Of a stretch of DNA of 64,000 bases, positions 12,016-24,343 are shown piece by piece. Positions within the stretch are counted from its first letter, which is position 1. Each line of letters begins with the position of its first letter. The stretch spans positions 124,001 through 188,000 of the forward strand of contig JALBUN010000023.1 of assembly GCA_025174535.1 (NCBI GenBank), given 5' to 3'. The position numbers were made by a program, and so were the translations under genes. A model generated the notes under the pieces. It worked only from the letters and a program-made list of their open reading frames with translations, was not told where the DNA came from and did no database searches. This DNA is from Cantharellus purpuraceus. Lineage: Eukaryota; Basidiomycota; Agaricomycetes; Cantharellales; Hydnaceae.

Positions 12016-15000
12016 ATGGCTACCTTGCAAGAGAGACAAGTCAAGCCCATTTACGGTGCGTGCAAAGACACATTTTGTGCATGTATGTTGCGTTTGTGGA
12101 GCATTCACTGTAGATGCGCTGGAGACGGGATCGTTGAAGGCGGCGCTGCAAACTTGCAATAAGCTCCTCAAAAAGCAACCCAACTCCGAGCTTGTCAAGG
12201 TGCGCCGAGCCTAATCCCACCACGGACCGGCCAGCACTCATACACACATCCAGTCACTGAAAGCACTTACATTGGCACGCGCTGGCAAGGCAGAGGAGTC
12301 CAGTAGGCTTTGTGATGAAGTCCTCATTCGGAAACCAACTGAGGACATTGTTCTCGCTGCTTTGTCTCACTCGCTTCGTGCCCTCGGTCGACGTATGTCT
12401 GACAGTTGGCCTGGCGTCGGCTAATGCCTACTCTGACGTCGTTACTGATAGATGAGGACGTAACGGCAATGTATGATGAGGCATTCAAGAAGCAGCCTGG
12501 CAATGAGGAACTCGGAGCACAGACGTTCATGGCGAACGCGAAGATCTCAAACTGGAAGATTGCTCAACAGGTAAGTATTATGTACTCAATATCAGTCTTC
12601 TATTCGCGAACTCTGTCGATATGTGGAACGCTCACTTTGAAAGAGTATTTGAATTTCTATCCATCTTTAAATGCTTATTGCATCTCGCTAGATTTCTACC
12701 AGAATGCACAAGACTTTCAAAGATGACCGTTTTTTGTATTGGAGTATCATGGCCGCCGTCCTACAGGTAATTTTCTCACTTCTCACACTGGTTTCTCCAG
12801 ATGCTGAAGATGTTTCAAGGCAAATGACCCCCACACTCCGGCCGCAACCCGTTCAGTGCTATTTGGACTCTCATTGCGGCTCATCGAAACAGCCACAACA
12901 TCGTCCTTTTCTTCTCCCGACCGTTTCTACCTGCACCTCTCTATACTTTTCGAGATGGGTCGCTTGGGTGAGTTGCTGAAACTCCCACGGCCCACGTTCC
13001 AGACATACCTTGCCCTGCTTTGTTCTGGACGGTTCTAACATTTGACAAGCACGCTAACTCACCCTTTACGGACATTACCATGCAGCCGAAGCTCAGAGGC
13101 TCCTTTCCACACCCACTGGCCAGCGCCTATGCGCCACTTCACTGGTCATTGATGAAGTCCGCGCACAGGTCGCGGTCAAACGTGGTATATGGAAGCCTGA
13201 AAGGGAACTGGCGAGACAACGGCTAGAAGGTGCCGTGGATACCCTTCCAGCCCAGCAGGAGCCAGACGAGGAAGCAGAACAGACTAGAAAGTGTGTTTGT
13301 CCGTTCAGCTATGACCCCCGACGTCCCGTTGACACTTGGACTCACTCAGAGATCGGAACTGGCTGACATACCTCTCATTCCTTGATGCGACCTTCCGGAA
13401 GCAGTCAGAGTTTTCATTACGTGCAACCATGGTAGAACTTAACCGAGTCCGAGATCCGAAGGAAATAGAGCGAGAAAGGCAATTAGAAGAAGAAGATAAG
13501 GCGGAAAGAGAAAGGGTCAAGGCAAAATTGGCTGCCAAAGGAGGTGACAAGGAGGCTGACGAGGGAACGGAGGTGGTGGAGACAACCTTAGAGGGGCGTG
13601 TGTATGAGGCAAGGGAAGTGTTGGAGAAGCTTGCAGATACAGATGGACAGGAGGAGAGGGGGTCGTTGTTAGCCCTGTTGGAGCTAGAGCGCAGGCTGAG
13701 GGACGAGTCAGATTTGAAGCCTGGTGAGTTTTTTATAATAAGGATAGGGCAGAAGTAATGATGCCGCTATACCCTAGAGGAAGGCGTGTATGTCAGACTC
13801 CTAGCTCGATATCTTCGAATGTTTGGTAGCAAGCCATCCTGTTACGAGGACCTCCGGCCATACGTCATATCTCTAGAAGGAACTGATCTTGCTCAATGGC
13901 ATGCGATTCTTGACAACGTGCCAGCTGACACTGTATGTCACGTCTTCCGCTTGTGTATCAAACCTCACAGACATGGATAGAGCACAGAAGCCAACTTGCG
14001 ACGACTGAGCAATGCGTTAAAACTACGTCGTGTGACTCTGTCTCCCGAGGAAGTCACGGTCGAGAGCGAGACAGAATTACTTCAGCAACTGATACAACAC
14101 TACCACGATGCTCTTCCCCTAGGTAAATCGCCCATCACGGAGATGTTGGATAGGCATTGACAGTTGCTGGGCAGGGAAGTCGTTACCTAAGACGGACCTT
14201 CAACCTGCGGATGATCTAGCTGTATTAGTGGGGGAAGTATTTGTGTCATTATGGTCTATCAGTGGTATGTGTCTAGCCTCACCCCTAGCAATGCCTGCAT
14301 CTTCATGCATCACCGTTTATAGGTGACACCACATATATCTCGAATGCTGCCATCTTCCTAGAGGATGCCTTGACCCGGAGCAAACACAATTATCAATTCC
14401 GCCTGATGCTCGTCCGATTATATCGCTTACTAGGTAGGTCCTTTTTGTCTTGTATTTGCTTGTTTAATCAAGTTGTGATATATCACAGCTGCGCCGGGTC
14501 TTGCGTTGGAACATTATCGGACACTGAATCCAAAGCAGATGCAGACCGACACGCTGTCGCACCTCATACTCTCACGTGCAGCAACGTTCTCGTTGGCAGC
14601 CATTGGGGACCTCACAATGCCAAATGAATGCCTTGAAGCAAGCCAGATCTACGCGTCCAATTCCACCGAGGTCAGTTGCCTCCCTTTGAGGGACATCCTC
14701 TCTATACCAGGTTTCTTAGGATACTCGTTACTAGACGGCAGAAATGATCGCCAGAGCATTCCAGCATGAAAAGTACTCTCAGGTGTGTCTCGTTATATGT
14801 ATTCCGTGGATCTGCACTTGACGCATAAATTGCAGGTCCAAGACTTTATTCTCTTCGAAGACCGGCTTGATAATTCACTTCAACGTGATCTGACCAAAAT
14901 GGAGCATGTGAGGATGAGATTGACCCACGAGCCTGCTGTATCGGAGACAATCGACGTCGAGTTGCTCGAGTTCAAGTTCATCTTTGATCGAAGTATGCCC

Positions 15001-16308
15001 CTCTACTATGCAAGAAGTTCTATTGACGCATCACGTCACGCCAGTCCATCACGATAATCGTGACTTCTCGATACTCCCTGACCATCAGCCGAAAGGCCAA
15101 TCCTTTGACTCACAAACGGTCCTCGGGGGTGTTCATCCTGCCGTAAGCCGCTTCCTTTTAGGCCCGGCATCGCCTTTGACAAAGCTATCATCCGCAGTTT
15201 GGATGGTTAGAGATCTGGTTGAAAATTTATGTCCGTGCATTGGGCCAAGCTAGCGACTACGATGAGAATGCGCCAGACAAAGCTATCGACCCTCTCTACC
15301 TAAAGCTTGTACCACAGACGGATGACAAGCGCCGGCTGGAGGAACGTTTAGCAACAGTGTTGCCGGCTGAACTTGAAGAAGTACGTGCCGGCATTCCATC
15401 AATCATCTTTTATTTACATCTATCCGCTAGTTAACTCCCGATGAGAAGACTTTTTGGCGATATACCACTGCTCTAGCCGAGTGGCTAGAACCTCACCATA
15501 CCTCCACTCGACCACCAAAAGTTGTGCCTCCAGCCGCTGCCACCGTTACTAAGTCGGAGACGAATGGTTCCGGACATGCCGCAGGTAATGGCACCACCGC
15601 TTCAGCCTCGGAAGCGTCTGTGCCACCAACATGGCAAGATCCGCCAGAGCTAGTTTCACGCTATTTCGATGGTATTTACCGGCTTTGAACAGTCGTGAAA
15701 CACAGCTAAAGCGTTGTAATGAGTCAACAGACGCTGTTGCACGGCTTGAAGAAGTGTCCAACGACGTTTTACGGTTACCGTGGGAGTCGCTGCACGTTGC
15801 ACAGCTTGCTCAAGAGGTGAGATACTCTGGAGTTTGCCTGTTCTCCAAGTCTCATGTCTCCGTCAGGCATTCATCCTTTTCAACATCCAAACAACTCGCT
15901 TCAAGTCTGGTTCAAGGCGTAAAGGCGACCCAGTACGTAATATCCGAGCCATGTATTATACGCGTGTCACAGTATTAAATATTGCGGTGTGGGCAGTTAC
16001 CCCAAGCTTTAAAGAGCTTACGTACCAACGCAATAGCTGCGCTCAAGACGTTATCAGATACCCTGCATAAATTGAGCGAACGAGAAGGTGGCGTGGACAA
16101 ACGCAGAAGTCTGACTGCAAGTGCAGAAAACGCCATCTCCCAAGTAAGCCCGAATTGTCTATGCAAAGGTAAAATACTCATGACCTACTTCCAGCTTGAC
16201 CACGACTTTGCATTTGAGACGGCCAAGAGGACTACGGATGCTCGAAAAAGAATATTTGATGGCATGGCAAAGGGGCTTATCAAAATATCCACCACGCATT
16301 CCGTTTGA
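12016..16308 (+). CDS. NAA25: NatB N-terminal acetyltransferase auxiliary subunit (NAA25/Mdm20)
   Basis: NAA25 is the large TPR-type subunit that anchors the catalytic NAA20 to ribosomes, so NatB can acetylate nascent Met-Asp/Glu/Asn N termini. Exon 1 (12016-12055) reads MATLQERQVKPIY; the GT-AG intron to 12113 joins it to LETGSLKAALQTCNKLLKKQ. Then come LKALTLARAGKAEES, YDEAFKKQPGNEELGAQTFM, HKTFKDDRFLYWSIMAAVLQ, LRLIETA with FYLHLSILFEMGRLG, NWLTYLSFLDATFRKQSEFS, YNYQFRLMLVRLYRLLG-like, KQMQTDTLSHLI, NRDFSILPDHQPKGQSF and the C-terminal FETAKRTTDARKRIF, with the stop at 16306-16308. The helical-repeat order matches Mdm20 throughout, and every frame change coincides with a plausible short intron, so the gene looks intact. 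At least a dozen introns are present. Confidence 0.9.
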
Positions 16309-16399
16309 CCTGTTGACTGGGTTTCGGGTTATGTATCACGTAGATCCCCTGCATACATTTGTCAAAACATACTGGAATAAAACACTCCTCTCACTCTAT

Positions 16400-16920
16400 T
16401 ATACAATTCGGTATTGTTTTAGCTTCTGGACATCGTCAACAGATGTCATGAGCCATGTCTATCGAACATTGAGGTCATCTTTGACCTTTCTGCGAATGCA
16501 TCCGGTCGAGGTATAACGATATCATGATAGTACTGCTCGGTATTATCCCCAATGATGATGAGGGTTATTAGTGTCTCGAAGCTAGGACTACCCACTGTCT
16601 CCTCCATTATCAGGCACATTTCTCCACCTTTGGTATCCGGGGTTGTCCTCGGTGTTCCATACATAATCAACATATGGACGCAGGCTTTGAAGGGTCTCCT
16701 GCCGCAGCAGAATAACAAGCTGAAGTTACTAGAGTTGCAGTGCTGTCGCGTGCCCCACTTTGAAGCCAACTCGAAGACACAGTGCATTAACGGAGAACAA
16801 GATGTTTCTGCTATCGATCAAGGCATTACAAGAACAAGCCACCCGTGTGTTCCAACCAAACCGATCCTGCCTTGTAATGAAGAGAGTCCTAGGCTTGTCT
16901 GTGTTATGTGTCTACTGCTC
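16400..16920 (+). pseudogene. Possible F-box/LRR-like fragment
   Basis: The stretch between the convergent NAA25 and LisH-CTLH-CRA genes reads LLDIVNRCHEPCLSNIEVIF, then after a stop and frame change HISPPLVSGVVLG and NKLKLLELQCCRV. The pattern loosely resembles the LRR part of expanded agaricomycete F-box proteins. There is no F-box, no start and no complete exon chain. It may also be chance or 3' untranslated sequence. Confidence 0.22.
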
Positions 16921-18127
16921 CTAACAATCGCTCCAGCTCAAAGTTTGGAACCAACTATGAATGAAGAATGAGTGAATCAGGGAGCAGCACGACGAAAACG
17001 TATCATGACGAACATCCTGCACATCCTTCTCTTTGGCGGTTTTGACATCACTCACATCCTGAGGTGGCGCTGTGGTTCCCCATAGAAAGGGCTCAGTGCC
17101 AGGCGGACGTTGATCCGGTGAAGGTAGTGGGTGCTTTAGAGAATGTAGGGTCGAGAATAATAGAGTTGTGTGACGGGCGATACGTTCGATGATAGAGGGT
17201 TGCTCAGCCTCGGTTCGGACTGCGATGTAAATAATCAAGCAAACACAAGGCACAAGTCAAAACAACACCCACACAGTATTGCTTCATTTATCTGATCAGC
17301 CACCGCCTCCCGTCGTGACATATCCAAGTATTTACGCATCTCCCTGCTCTTTTCCGGTATGGGATAGGCGAGAAGACCGCCTACAGCTGTAAGCTCATTG
17401 ATGTACGTATTAAGGTCCTCATGTACAGGCAATGCATGCGCGAGTTTGTAGAGCTCGCGCATAAGGCTCAACAAGCGATTCATGCGTTCTTTATCTTCGG
17501 GGGAATTATTCGGCGTCGAATGAAACTCGTCTGGGTCGATGCGTTTCGCTGGAGACTCAGCTTTTGTTGAAGGCTTGGAGTGTAGCAGCATATCTGAGGG
17601 CCAACGAAGAGGGACAGTACGCGCTTGTTCAATGAAATTTTGGATTCTGAGGTTTAAGAAGAGATGGGACGGGTCATATCGCGGGTCACATCGCGATGTT
17701 TCAGCCGTCGGGGATAATACAGTGGGGAAGTGAAGGTTGAGCATATTTGTAGTATACTCAATGTGTCCTGCTAGCAGACACATCTTGATGTCTGATGCCC
17801 TCAACCCATGAGACGTTGAGCAGGGGAATTGGCACAGGACTTTCAAGCTCACCCTTGCGCAATTGCACTGCATGTACAACTTTTGGGTCCAGCGTACAAC
17901 GTTCTCCTTCTGACAAGACTTCATCTCCATCCCTGTCAAGCTCTCTTATCGAGCTGTCTCGCGCAAGGACTTGGGCGGTATCAGCGTAACAATTGTTGCA
18001 AAGATAATCTAATACGATCTGCCTCTATTACCGTATATCAGTGAATCCCATATTCGTGAAAGTATAAGGCCGAACTTACGAGATCTCCTGGCGCGGCCGC
18101 GAAACTAACCGCTTCAACCTTGTTCAT
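16921..18127 (-). CDS. LisH-CTLH-CRA protein (RanBPM/GID-type ubiquitin ligase scaffold)
   Basis: Proteins with this domain set are scaffold subunits of GID/CTLH E3 ubiquitin ligases or RanBPM relatives. The ATG at 18125-18127 opens MNKVEAVSFAAAPGDL. A GTAAGT intron joins this to VLDYLCNNCYADTAQVLARD (LisH). The CTLH part has DIKMCLLAGHIEYTTNMLNL and HFPTVL. The CRA domain has LRIQNFIEQAR, LMRELYKLAHALP, LTAVGGLLAYPIPEKS and MSRREAVADQINEAIL. An intron at NEAIL leads to the final exon with RIARHTTLLFSTLH and an acidic/polar tail, stopping at 16921. There is no SPRY domain upstream, so it is closer to GID8/RanBPM C-terminal architecture than to full RanBP9/10. It diverges from the RtcB-type gene with about 290 bp between starts. 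Confidence 0.78.
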
Positions 18128-18416
18128 GAGGAAGAGGTGCGTAAGGCGTCATAAGCGCTCGCCACAGTTTCTTCTCAGGTCCGCGTGTCCAAAGGTAGGT
18201 ATGCCACTTCCTATGGTCTACACTATCTGACGATTGAAATGGTGGTCTGCATTCAATGCTAATGACTTACATAACCGACTATCACCCCATTAGTCGTGAA
18301 ACTACTAGGCAAGATATTCGAATCTATACGCGCTTTGGAACCGGACAACTATCGGGTTGTATTGGCATCAGAAGCACATTTGAAGCCACATCATTACCAA
18401 ACCCTCTCCATCAAAT

Positions 18417-19953
18417 ATGACTTCCCAACCGTTGACGTTCATGTCCGCACGCCCCCTGACCATTATCCTGAACACAAATTCAAAAACGAGGATCCCCGTC
18501 CTGATTGAGAGGGAATCGATGTTGAACCCTAAAGGCGCGATTCTACGTGAGTCTCAAACTAAATTCCGACAGAGTAACTTTTCTCGCGTCTTCGTTCATG
18601 GCGGCCATGAACTACAATACGGCGAGACTCTTCCCCCCTCCGTCAAGGAGGTATTTGTCAGTGCAGGGGAGGAGTATATACCCCCTGCGGCGGACACTCG
18701 TATCATAAGGACTAAGTCCATAATACAGGGTCAAGCTGTTGAACAACTCGAAAATGTGTCGAAGTTACCTGGAGTTCATGTGGTTGTAGGATTCCCCGAC
18801 CTACATACAGGAGTTCGGTTCCCAACAGGATGCGCCATCGCGGCCGACGATGTTTACCCTGCTTTGATTGGATCAGACATAGGGTGTGGAATAGCCGTGT
18901 ATTCCTTGGCTCCACCGTTAAGAGAACGACCGTCAGCGGCCGGGCTAGCAAACCTGTTACGCGGGCTTGATGGTCCCTGGGATGGAGATGTCCGAGCTTG
19001 GCTTGAGTCCCATGGAATTTATCGACAATCACCATTTGACGCAAGTTGCCTGGGTACCGTTGGTGGGGGAAACCATTTTGCTGAAATATGCTTGGCGAAT
19101 GCTGTGGTCGACAGAGATGGCGCTAGTGGCATAGGGTTCCTGAAAGGTGCCCTTTATCTCGTTGGTAAGCCCTTCTGCTGAGAATTAGCGCTTTTCGAAA
19201 AACCCAAGATTATATTAGTTCATACCGGTTCAAGAGGCCTCGGCGCTGCGATTCAGGCGGCACAAATAGGCGAAGATTTCAACCTCTCTCTTCCCACCTA
19301 TTCTAGCACGCTTGATTCATACTTGAAGGACCATGACTACGCCGTCCGGTGGGCAGCTGCTAATCGTGACCTAGTTGCCCATAGGATCATGAAGTGCCTA
19401 TCTGACAATACAGATTACCGTATAGAGCTAACGAAATTGATGGACGTGACCCACAACTCTGTTACTAAGTCATCTTTGAAGTTGAGTGATTCTAATGAAG
19501 CGACCGACATGTGGATACACAGAAAAGGCGCGGCTTCTACCGACCAAGGATACGTCCCCTGTCCTGGTAGCAGAGGTGATCTCACCTGGATCCTTAAGCC
19601 GTTAGGCAGCGGACACTCCAACCGTATGACTATCATATCCTGATCTTGCGCAAATATTGATCCCGCTCCTTGTTTGTGCAGTCCACTCCTTAGCTCACGG
19701 TGCAGGCCGACACCGGCTTCGTCAAGAAATGCATATATTCTCACCGCTCCCAGAATCACTGCTGACAACCGTATTTGGGTCCACAGTTGTGTGCACCGAT
19801 ACGAACCTGTTAATTGAGGAACGACCAGAGGCATACAAGCCGATAGTCCATGTCGTCGGCGATATGGAGGACGAGCGTATTTGTCGTCGAATCGGTTCTC
19901 TGATCCCTATTGTCCACTACAAGGTCAGAGAAGGTGCACAGCAGAGATCATGA
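18417..19953 (+). CDS. RtcB-family RNA ligase (bacterial RtcB2-like), possible nonsense codon or 24-nt intron
   Basis: RtcB enzymes ligate RNA 2',3'-cyclic phosphate (or 3'-phosphate) ends to 5'-OH ends using GTP and Mn2+. The ATG at 18417 leads to FSRVFVHGGHEL, VFVSAGEEYIPPAADTRIIR, VVVGFPDLHTGVRFPTGCAI, IGSDIGCGIAVYS (metal Asp and Cys), GTVGGGNHFAEI (metal His), ILVHTGSRGLG (metal His), LMDVTHNSV (metal His) and LAHGAGR, whose His corresponds to the guanylylated residue. The end, VVCTDTNLLIEERPEAYKPI, matches the family. Between LYLVG and LFEKPKIILVH the frame contains TGA at 19179-19181. Removing 19165-19188 (GTAAGC...TTAG, 24 nt) would restore the protein, but that is far shorter than the other introns here. 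A normal intron of about 59 nt precedes the last exon. Whether the product is functional depends on this point. Confidence 0.85.
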
Positions 19954-20428
19954 CCAGATTATACAGTTTTGAGCTTCTTTACTGCCTTTTGCACTCGTTA
20001 ACTTGTTTTCAAGAGATTTGCTGGCTTGGTCTTTTTCTTATCATGTCGCTGTCGGTGTGCTTGCTGTCTCGTACAGCCTTACTGTAACTTCACTGCAGTT
20101 GTTGTGCCACGTTTGTCGCAATTCTCAAGTGGTTGTTTGCGTGTTTGCTATCGTGCCACCCTGTCCTAGTTGACTTTCTGTGTTCATGTGTGATTGAGGA
20201 TGTCCGCCAGGATATCTCACTGCAGTTATGTTCACCAAAAGGAACCTACGACTCTCAGCACCCCGAGTAACCGTGCGGGGGAGGTTGCAAATCCGTATGG
20301 TCCAATAGACATGAGTTCTCTGGAGTGTATTCAATGTATATGACAAAATACGCTACGAGGAGTTAAGTAACTGGGGCGCTGGGTGAGAGGTTGTACATGC
20401 AGGGATGTCGCAAATGTGGCAGAACGTC
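19954..20428. other. Convergent intergenic region between RtcB-type gene and RAD54
   Basis: Nothing recognisable apart from expected 3' untranslated sequence; T-rich on the left, no repeats noticed. Confidence 0.5.
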
Positions 20429-23400
20429 TTAATGGCTGATGTATTGGAACACAAATGAAATTTCTGAAAGTCCAACCTCGGCACGCAGTAAGTCATCATG
20501 ATTATTCTTAAGCTCCGCGTTCGTAAAGTGATTCCACCTATAACATCATTAGCCGGGTTCGCAAAGTTTTGCTTACCACAGGTACTTACGTGCTTCCATC
20601 TCCATACAGTAACGCCGGTGCCTTGACGATTTGCTTGCCATCCTTGCACCGTTTGCATTTAAATGTCTCGTGCGTCTCGCTAAGAGTATGTTCCTTGAAG
20701 AGGAATAGTTGACGAAGCTCATCGCCAGAGAAATGTCGTTCAGTGTCCTGCTTCTCGTCCACTACGCAAGATGAAAGGGCCTGCTTCGATGCCTGACGTT
20801 GAAAGATCTTCTCCTCGATTGTGCCAGTTGAGATGAAGCGGTACACGAAGCCTAAACATAGTATAAGATCGAATGGAGTTAAGAGCGCGCAGGTACGCGT
20901 ACATTCTTTCTTTTGGCCATCACGCCAAACACGAGCCAGAGCTTGTTGGTCAGCCGCTGGATTCCAGTCTACAATCCACAAATAAGCCAAAAATACGAAA
21001 CCACTTAAAGTTGGGCTCACCGGGATCGAAGAGAATCAACCGATTGGCCCCAATGAGATTGATCCCGCAACCTCCAGCCTTGCTGCTCAGCAGAAATACA
21101 AACTCGCCCCTCTCAGGGTCATTGAATTGGTCGACATATTTCTGGCGCTTTGTTATCGCCATTCCACCGTCAAGACGGAAGTAACCATATCTATGACATT
21201 GGTCTAGAATACACAGCCATGAACGGTGAATGAGAACGTACTTCTTGCTCTGAAGCATCTTCTCGAACATATCGAGAGTCTGAGTGTAATTGCTAATGAG
21301 GACAATTTTGTCATTTGTTTCGGTCTTGATGCGGTGCAGGAATCTGATGCAAGTATGGTCAGTACTATGCCCTTGCTCACGTGTACTTAAAATCTACCTC
21401 TCCAAGACAACAAACTTGCCACTCCACTCACATTTCACTCCAGGTCCAGAGCGACCCCTTCCCCTGTTGCCACTAGCCCTTTCCTTTGCACCTACAAATC
21501 CAGGCGGAATCAATGCGTCTGAACCCTTGAGATCATCGGGCAGATCAAGTAACTCGGGGTGATTGCATAGTTTCTTGAGGACATTGATGGCCTTCAATGG
21601 TTGGGAATCTTTACCTCGCAGAAGAGCTTTGATCTCTGGAGAACTGATGAAAAGTCGATAAAGTGAAAGTTGGAGGTCAGAAAGGCCACAGAATACAACT
21701 TGCTCGTATTTTACAGGCACTGTGAGACACAAGACATGAGGTTTACAAACCAATGATCTCGGAAAGCACGTACGATATTTGCTTAAGAGATCATTTGTCC
21801 GCCTGATAATGAACCTGGTGACGAGTTTGCTCATCTCTTGAAGTTTCTCTTGACATTTTTCCTTGTCCTTTTCAGTGGCATCGGAATCTCTGCCCCGCAT
21901 GATTGCGTTCTCAAAGTTCTTACGAAAGTCGCTCCGAGAGCCAAGGAAGTTGGGATTGGCGAAGTTGAGAAGGGAGAAGTACTCAGAGAGGTCATTCTAG
22001 AAGAGACATAAGACAAAGATGGTAGTGATACAAGGAATCACTGGCCTGTATTGGTGTCCCAGAGAGAATAACGCGGCGCTTCACTTGGAGGCTGGTTAAG
22101 GTGGTGAATGTTAGGGAGTCTGGATCGACGGTTCAATAATCCCGCTTAGAGTGGCTTTTGACACGATTTACCTCCATTCTTTAGACGGTGTCCTTCATCG
22201 CAAAGTAGTAGACCGACTTCGACATTGGCCAAGTATGGTTGAAGCGTGCGCAGTGTTTCATACGATACAATCAAAACTGGAACAACGCATTGAAGGACTT
22301 CAATACGGGACACCATGAGACACAACTCACCTGGTTGCGTCACGTTCCGCCCAGATGCATTTGCCCACCGTTGGACACGTTCGATCATTTCTGCTTTGGT
22401 CCCTTTCCCGTCAAGCGCAAGGGAGGGGACCGTGTCCTTTCCCAGCCACTTTGCTACATCCATGTGTTAGGGCTCCAAGAACACGTGAAAGGACTTGTCA
22501 CTCACTGAATTCGTTCGCCCAGTTTCGGACGAGACTACTCGGACAGACAATGATAGATTTCTCGATGCTCGTCTTTCCGGGACGAGGAGACTGTTTAAGC
22601 AATGTCCACAAAAGTGCGATGCACTGCAGCGTCTTTCCAAGGCCCATCTCGTCCGCCATGATACACCTGACAAGTTTCGGCCTTCGTATCGCTGAAAGGT
22701 GAGGTGTGCTTACCCATATTGATTTTCAACCAGCATGCCTGTAGTGCACTTGTACAAAAACTGAGGTATAAGAGTTAGCCTGTGTTCAGCATTCAGACTA
22801 AACCGGCTCGCCTTGACGCCTTCGACCTGATGCGGTCTTAGCACCTTTGACAGACGTGGATCTATGACCACTGGAACCTTCGCTAGCTTCTTGTCTTTCT
22901 GCTTTCCTTCGCCGAGTAATGCACGCAAGCTCTTGTGAGGGTTGAACAGCCCCTTGTTCGTCTCAATGGCTTCCTTTGCAACCCGCTCCCGTTCCTCCTC
23001 TTTAAGCCTCTCTTTTCTCTCTTCATCCGTCTCCCGCTCGTCGATAGTCGGGTCGTAAAGAACTATGGCATGGTCTTGCATAGGGTCATGCAACGGCCGT
23101 GGAGGGATGGCAGCTTGGGCACGAATGCCTAGGGAGACGTTAGATAGAACAACTGGAACTATCTCTCCCGACTTGTTCCGAATTTCTGGCACAGCAAACT
23201 TTGCTCCAAAAACCTTTCCAAATGGCTTGGGTTTGAAGATGGGGAATGATCTGTTGACGTTAACGACTTCACCGTCCTCGACGTATGCAATATCCTTGCT
23301 TGGCTTCTTCTTCTTACTGCGTCTTCCGTCATCCGAGTCATCCGAGTCATTTTCATGGTTCTCCTTATAAGACACGCGTTTACGCTTTCGTTGAGGGAGG

Positions 23401-23534
23401 GAACGTTGGACCAGTTTCGCAGCCGCAGCCACGGCGGGTGCCTTAAATGGCTTGTTGACCCTGTTGCTCTCCTGCAAACGGTCAACGACCACGCCGTCGT
23501 TGGTGGTTGGGATACGGCGAAGCATCGTGGGCAA
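20429..23534 (-). CDS. RAD54: DNA repair and recombination protein RAD54
   Basis: RAD54 is a nuclear SWI2/SNF2-family dsDNA translocase that works with Rad51 in homologous recombination. The first exon (22710-23534) has a basic, acidic-patched N terminus and the RAD54-specific region, including [24 protein letters not shown], [14 protein letters not shown] and [14 protein letters not shown], ending in [13 protein letters not shown]. Helicase motifs follow on later exons: [140 protein letters not shown] and [20 protein letters not shown]. The C-terminal exon ends [20 protein letters not shown] at the stop 20429-20431. All frame changes coincide with short introns, so the gene appears intact. 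The start may be 23534 or the second Met three codons later. Confidence 0.95.
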
Positions 23535-24343
23535 AAGAAACGAACGCGTCCCGTCACATCAGTCACGCGCGACGCTCCTTGGAATCAAGCACGTGACGTA
23601 CAACAGCGCAACCGTGACGCTGACGGTGTCGTTTCGTTAACTACAACCATTGACGTTTCTTGCAACTTCCCTAGCCAACTTGATAGCATCTGATATTGTC
23701 TCTGTGATCATTGCCACTCTACGGTCCTATCAAGCTGCCTCTTATTTAGGGTGACCACCCTCTCCCAAGCAACGCAATCCTCCGCCCACTTGAATTTGAG
23801 TGCTCTACGTTGAAGCAATGTTCCCATGAACAGAGTAGACTCTCCGTCTGGCACCCACTAGTAGCAGCGCCAAGCGTCTCCGATTCGCACTATCAGAGAC
23901 GAGGTACATGAAGACCAATGTAGAGGCCTGGCTACTACTACCCCGGGGTTTCCCACCTTGCGTAGGGAAGCGCGAGCTGATTCAGAACTAATGTGACGGG
24001 TGGCGCTGCACATGTCCACGGCCACAATCCCATCCGCGTCTCGAAACCATCCCTAGCAAAGAGGCTTCAAAGACCACAAGTTGTCCATAATAGGTGCTGG
24101 ATATATAAGGCGCATGCATGGTCACGCGGTTTCCGATTGCGTGTTGATCATCAGTCACCATTCCGGTTACCGAGTCATCGGCATCTGCTGTCAACCAGTT
24201 ATGGCGGCACAGCATTTGTACTGTATGCCCGTATTTGCGATTGCCCGGCAGTTGGCTGTGACAGACTGTGGCTAGAACATCTATTCTTATGGATATAGAT
24301 TGGGAGTGACTAGACGCCTATCAATTGCCCGTGCACCATTATC
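23535..24343. other. Intergenic region between RAD54 and ERD2-like gene
   Basis: About 800 bp with no supported gene. It should contain the RAD54 promoter. Short open frames here show no motif. Confidence 0.45.

Noticed and set aside
22935..23693. Plus-strand open frames opposite the first exon of RAD54
   Set aside because: Antisense shadows of a well-supported coding exon.
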